NCBI GenBank assembly: GCA_020061125.1
Contig: JAGUYV010000421.1
Coordinates: forward strand, 1-6,864
Reading direction: 5' to 3'
Source of the DNA: a bacterium
GTDB taxonomy: Bacteria > UBP15 > UBA6099 > DSWB01
Length of the DNA: 6,864 nucleotides
Numbering within the stretch: position 1 is the stretch's first letter; each line of letters opens with the position of its first letter. Shown here piece after piece: positions 4,782 to 6,864 of this stretch. The notes under the pieces are model-generated. The model was not told the origin of the DNA. It did no database searches and saw nothing but the letters and a program-made list of their open reading frames with translations. The position numbers were made by a program, and so were the translations under genes.

Positions 4782-5339
4782 TCACGCCAGGAACACCGCG
4801 GCGGACAGTACGGTGAGCCACTTGGTGTTTTCGCATTTGCGCTTGTGCGTGCGCACGCAGGGGTAAGCCTGGGTGTTGACGATCTGGCCGGCGATGCGCC
4901 ATTCTTCGCGTTTTTCGTTCCAGGCTTTGTTTTCATCGAAATGCAGGCCCAGGCTGGCGGCCAGGAATTCCGCGGCCAGGTCTTCGGCCTCTTCGGCGAT
5001 TTCTTCCTCGTCGCAGCCGAACCGGTGAACCTCGCTCAAATACCCGTACCGGTTGCGGTCCGCAGGTTCGGCCAGGCCGATGGCCGCGCCCGCAATGCGG
5101 CCGTGCTCATTCGTGGACACTCGCGCCATCACGCAGTGGGTGATGGCCCCAGGCTCCAGTTTCTTGAGTCCGTACTCCAGATCCACGATCTTGCAGTGCG
5201 GCGGCAGAATCGAAGACACATACACCAGGTTCTGGCTCTGGATTCCGGCTTCGCACAGGGCTTTCTCGAACGAACCCAGTTCGTTGCGGTGCACGCCCCA
5301 GCCGGAGGTGAAAAACACTTTGGACGGAACATAGCTCAT
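4782..5339 (-). CDS. pdaD: Pyruvoyl-dependent arginine decarboxylase
   Basis: The 185-residue product is a full-length PvlArgDC proenzyme. It decarboxylates arginine to agmatine, the entry to polyamine synthesis, using a pyruvoyl group instead of PLP. Visible are the N-terminal YVPSKVFFTSGWGVHRNELGS, the self-cleavage site VSSILPP at 41-47 (cut between Ser42 and Ser43, the latter becoming pyruvoyl), GAAIGLA at 84-90, YGYLSEVHRFG at 98-108 with the conserved acidic Glu103, and the family-typical C-terminus KWLTVLSAAVF. ATG at 5339 is chosen because GAGGTGA (5351-5345) stands 5 nt upstream. An in-frame GTG at 5348 would overlap that ribosome site. The gene stands alone, diverging from the helicase gene. 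No other polyamine genes are visible in the window. Confidence 0.96.
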   Translation of the reverse strand: MSYVPSKVFFTSGWGVHRNELGSFEKALCEAGIQSQNLVYVSSILPPHCKIVDLEYGLKKLEPGAITHCVMARVSTNEHGRIAGAAIGLAEPADRNRYGYLSEVHRFGCDEEEIAEEAEDLAAEFLAASLGLHFDENKAWNEKREEWRIAGQIVNTQAYPCVRTHKRKCENTKWLTVLSAAVFLA

Positions 5340-5435
5340 AAGGCTCACCTCTCACATACGGAAAAATAGGCGCGGCCCGCGGAGTGTGCTGCTTCGCAAG
5401 CAACGCCATATATATTTTCACGATAAATCCCGGTT

Positions 5436-5463
5436 TTTATATAAGTAATTAAAAAAATATGAA
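5436..5463 (-). promoter_or_regulatory. Candidate promoter of pdaD
   Basis: Minus-strand TTCATA (5463-5458) and TATAAA (5441-5436) are 16 nt apart in an abrupt A/T-rich patch. This places transcription start near 5430 and a leader of about 90 nt, which includes a small GC hairpin around 5388-5400. Confidence 0.45.
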
Positions 5464-5576
5464 GGGTTAGAGAAGAATGCGATTGCGGCCGCGCGGCAGG
5501 AGCGTGTCATTCGCAGGTTGCAGCGGTTGCCCGCGCTCTGTGATCACCCCTGCTCCACTTGCTTTTCCCGCGTTTT

Positions 5577-5605
5577 TGGACATCGGGCGACGCAGACCAT
5601 ATAAT
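5577..5605 (+). promoter_or_regulatory. Sigma70 promoter of the helicase gene
   Basis: TGGACA (5577-5582, five of six consensus bases) and a perfect TATAAT (5600-5605) are 17 nt apart. Transcription would start near 5612, leaving a leader of about 28 nt. The intervening 5464-5576 stretch between the two divergent promoters shows no gene. Confidence 0.8.
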
Positions 5606-5639
5606 ATGAAATCATTGAACAGCCAGGATATGGAGACTT

Positions 5640-6864
5640 ATGACCAATAACGAAAATCAGCCGGATAATCCCAACGAGGACCCCTCCTGTGAAAACGGCG
5701 GGGCGCCGGAGCAGGACGATTCCATTCAGGCGCAGCAGGCGGCGCCTCCGGCGCCCGTAACTTTCCAGGAGTTGAATCTGCATCCCGACATTCTGAAAGG
5801 AATCCGCGCGCAGGGCTTCGAGCACGCCACGCCCATTCAGGCGCAGGTGATACCCCCGGCCCTGGCCGGCCGCGACATTCTGGGCAGCGCGCAGACCGGC
5901 AGCGGCAAGACCGCGGCTTTCATTCTGCCCGTGCTGCACCACCTCGCAGGCGCCAGGGGGTTCCGGTGCCTGGTGCTCGAACCCACGCGCGAACTCGCCA
6001 TTCAGGTCAAGGATGTGGCCGAAGCGCTGGGCAAGTTCACGGGCCTGCAGACCGCAGCGGTGTTCGGAGGCGTGGAATCCGGCCCCCAGGGAAAAAAGAT
6101 CCGCGACGGCGCGGACATCATCGTGGCCACGCCCGGCCGCCTCATTGATTTCGCCTGGACCGGCGTGGTGGACTTCAAAAACATTTCCCACTTCGTGGTG
6201 GACGAGGTGGACCGCATGTTCGACATGGGGTTCATAGACGACATTCAGCAAATTATCTCGTATCTGCCGCGCGCGCCATTTCAGAAAATGGGCTTTTCCG
6301 CAACCATGCCGCCCGAGGTCATGCGCGTGCTCGACCCGCTGCTGAACGACCCCGTGAAAATCACCATCGGCGAGCGCACCTCCCGCCCCGCCGAGGGCAT
6401 CACCCACGAGCTGTATCCCGTGCAGCGCAGGAACAAGACCGAGCTGCTCGTCCGGCTGCTCAAGCAGCGGGACATGGATTCTGCGATCATTTTCACGGAG
6501 ACCAAGTACGCGGCCGAACAGCTTTTCAAGGAGCTGGACAAGCGGCATTTCAGCGTGCTGCCGTTCCACTCGGGCTATGATCAGGTGAAGCGGTACGACA
6601 TGCTGCGGCGCTTCCGCGAGGGGCGCGTGAAGATGCTTGTGGCCACGAATGTGGCGGCGCGCGGGCTCGACATCACGGGCATCTCGCACATTTTCAACTA
6701 TGAAGTGCCGCAGGCCGCCGAGGACTATGTGCACCGCATCGGGCGCAGCGCGCGCGCCAACGCCACGGGCACGGCCATCACGCTCGCGGATCCCTCCGAA
6801 GCGCGATACATCCAGAAGATCGAGCGGCTAATCCAGATGCCGCTGCCGCGCAAGCAGGTCGAGG
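5640..6864 (+). CDS. DEAD-box family ATP-dependent RNA helicase, 3' end missing
   Basis: ATG at 5640 follows GGAG (5632-5635). 408 codons are visible and the frame is open at the right edge. After an acidic, Gln/Pro-rich N-terminal extension (about 1-40) come the ordered motifs of an SF2 RNA helicase: Q motif with Phe42 and GFEHATPIQ (59-67), motif I AQTGSGKT (84-91, Lys90), Ia PTRELA (115-120), TPGR (164-167), motif II DEVD (188-191), III SAT (220-222), IV IIFTET (283-288), V ATNVAARGLD (335-344) and VI HRIGRSAR (365-372). It unwinds short RNA duplexes using ATP, typically in ribosome assembly, RNA decay or cold response. Motif II has Val in place of Ala, and motif VI has RSAR rather than the usual RTGR. 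The catalytic Asp-Glu and the arginines remain, so it should be active. The C-terminal tail that would separate RhlE, DeaD or CshA types is outside the window. Confidence 0.95.
   Translation, partial: MTNNENQPDNPNEDPSCENGGAPEQDDSIQAQQAAPPAPVTFQELNLHPDILKGIRAQGFEHATPIQAQVIPPALAGRDILGSAQTGSGKTAAFILPVLHHLAGARGFRCLVLEPTRELAIQVKDVAEALGKFTGLQTAAVFGGVESGPQGKKIRDGADIIVATPGRLIDFAWTGVVDFKNISHFVVDEVDRMFDMGFIDDIQQIISYLPRAPFQKMGFSATMPPEVMRVLDPLLNDPVKITIGERTSRPAEGITHELYPVQRRNKTELLVRLLKQRDMDSAIIFTETKYAAEQLFKELDKRHFSVLPFHSGYDQVKRYDMLRRFREGRVKMLVATNVAARGLDITGISHIFNYEVPQAAEDYVHRIGRSARANATGTAITLADPSEARYIQKIERLIQMPLPRKQVE

Noticed and set aside
5544-6734. 396-residue minus-strand frame across the helicase
   Set aside because: It lies antisense to a helicase with all motifs in order, and it also spans the helicase promoter; a product of codon bias in GC-rich DNA.

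Overview
The window is GC-rich bacterial DNA with compact, well-spaced genes, short AT-rich promoter regions and clear Shine-Dalgarno sites. The methylene-tetrahydrofolate reductase cluster (metV, metF and an MvhD-family iron-sulfur protein) points to an anaerobe that runs the methyl branch of the Wood-Ljungdahl pathway or a related C1 route. I cannot fix the phylum by eye. Desulfobacterota-like and PVC/Omnitrophota-like lineages both fit this gene content, including a pyruvoyl-type arginine decarboxylase and a c-di-GMP riboswitch.

Layout: (1) 3665 down to 1, minus strand: a C1/redox operon. In transcription order it holds a promoter near 3637-3665, an MvhD-family protein (3513-3094), a possible 26-residue peptide gene (3003-2923), metV (2652-1984), metF (1987-1070, overlapping metV by 4 nt) and a ferredoxin/glutamate-synthase-like flavoprotein that runs off the left edge (935-1). 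(2) 3666-3895: an AT-rich gene-free stretch with short direct repeats, an inverted repeat and a 23-nt perfect A/T palindrome. (3) About 4538 down to 3896, minus strand: a separate small transcription unit. A possible CRP-like site leads into a cyclic-di-GMP-I (GEMM-I) riboswitch core, then a long GC hairpin, a 25-residue membrane peptide gene with an exceptionally strong ribosome binding site, about 230 nt of apparently untranslated RNA, and a strong intrinsic terminator. (4) 4567-4657: an imperfect inverted repeat of the dispersed intergenic kind. (5) 5339-4782, minus strand: pyruvoyl-dependent arginine decarboxylase (pdaD). (6) 5577-6864, plus strand: a strong sigma70-type promoter and a DEAD-box-type RNA helicase, open at the right edge.

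How the parts work together: MetF reduces methylene-THF to methyl-THF. MetV and the MvhD-like protein probably carry electrons to it, and the flavoprotein downstream may take part in the same electron transfer; that last role is inference. PdaD makes agmatine for polyamine synthesis. The helicase is a housekeeping or cold-response RNA remodeller. The most unusual item is the riboswitch-controlled unit, in which a second-messenger sensor appears to govern only a tiny single-span membrane peptide plus a long untranslated tail.
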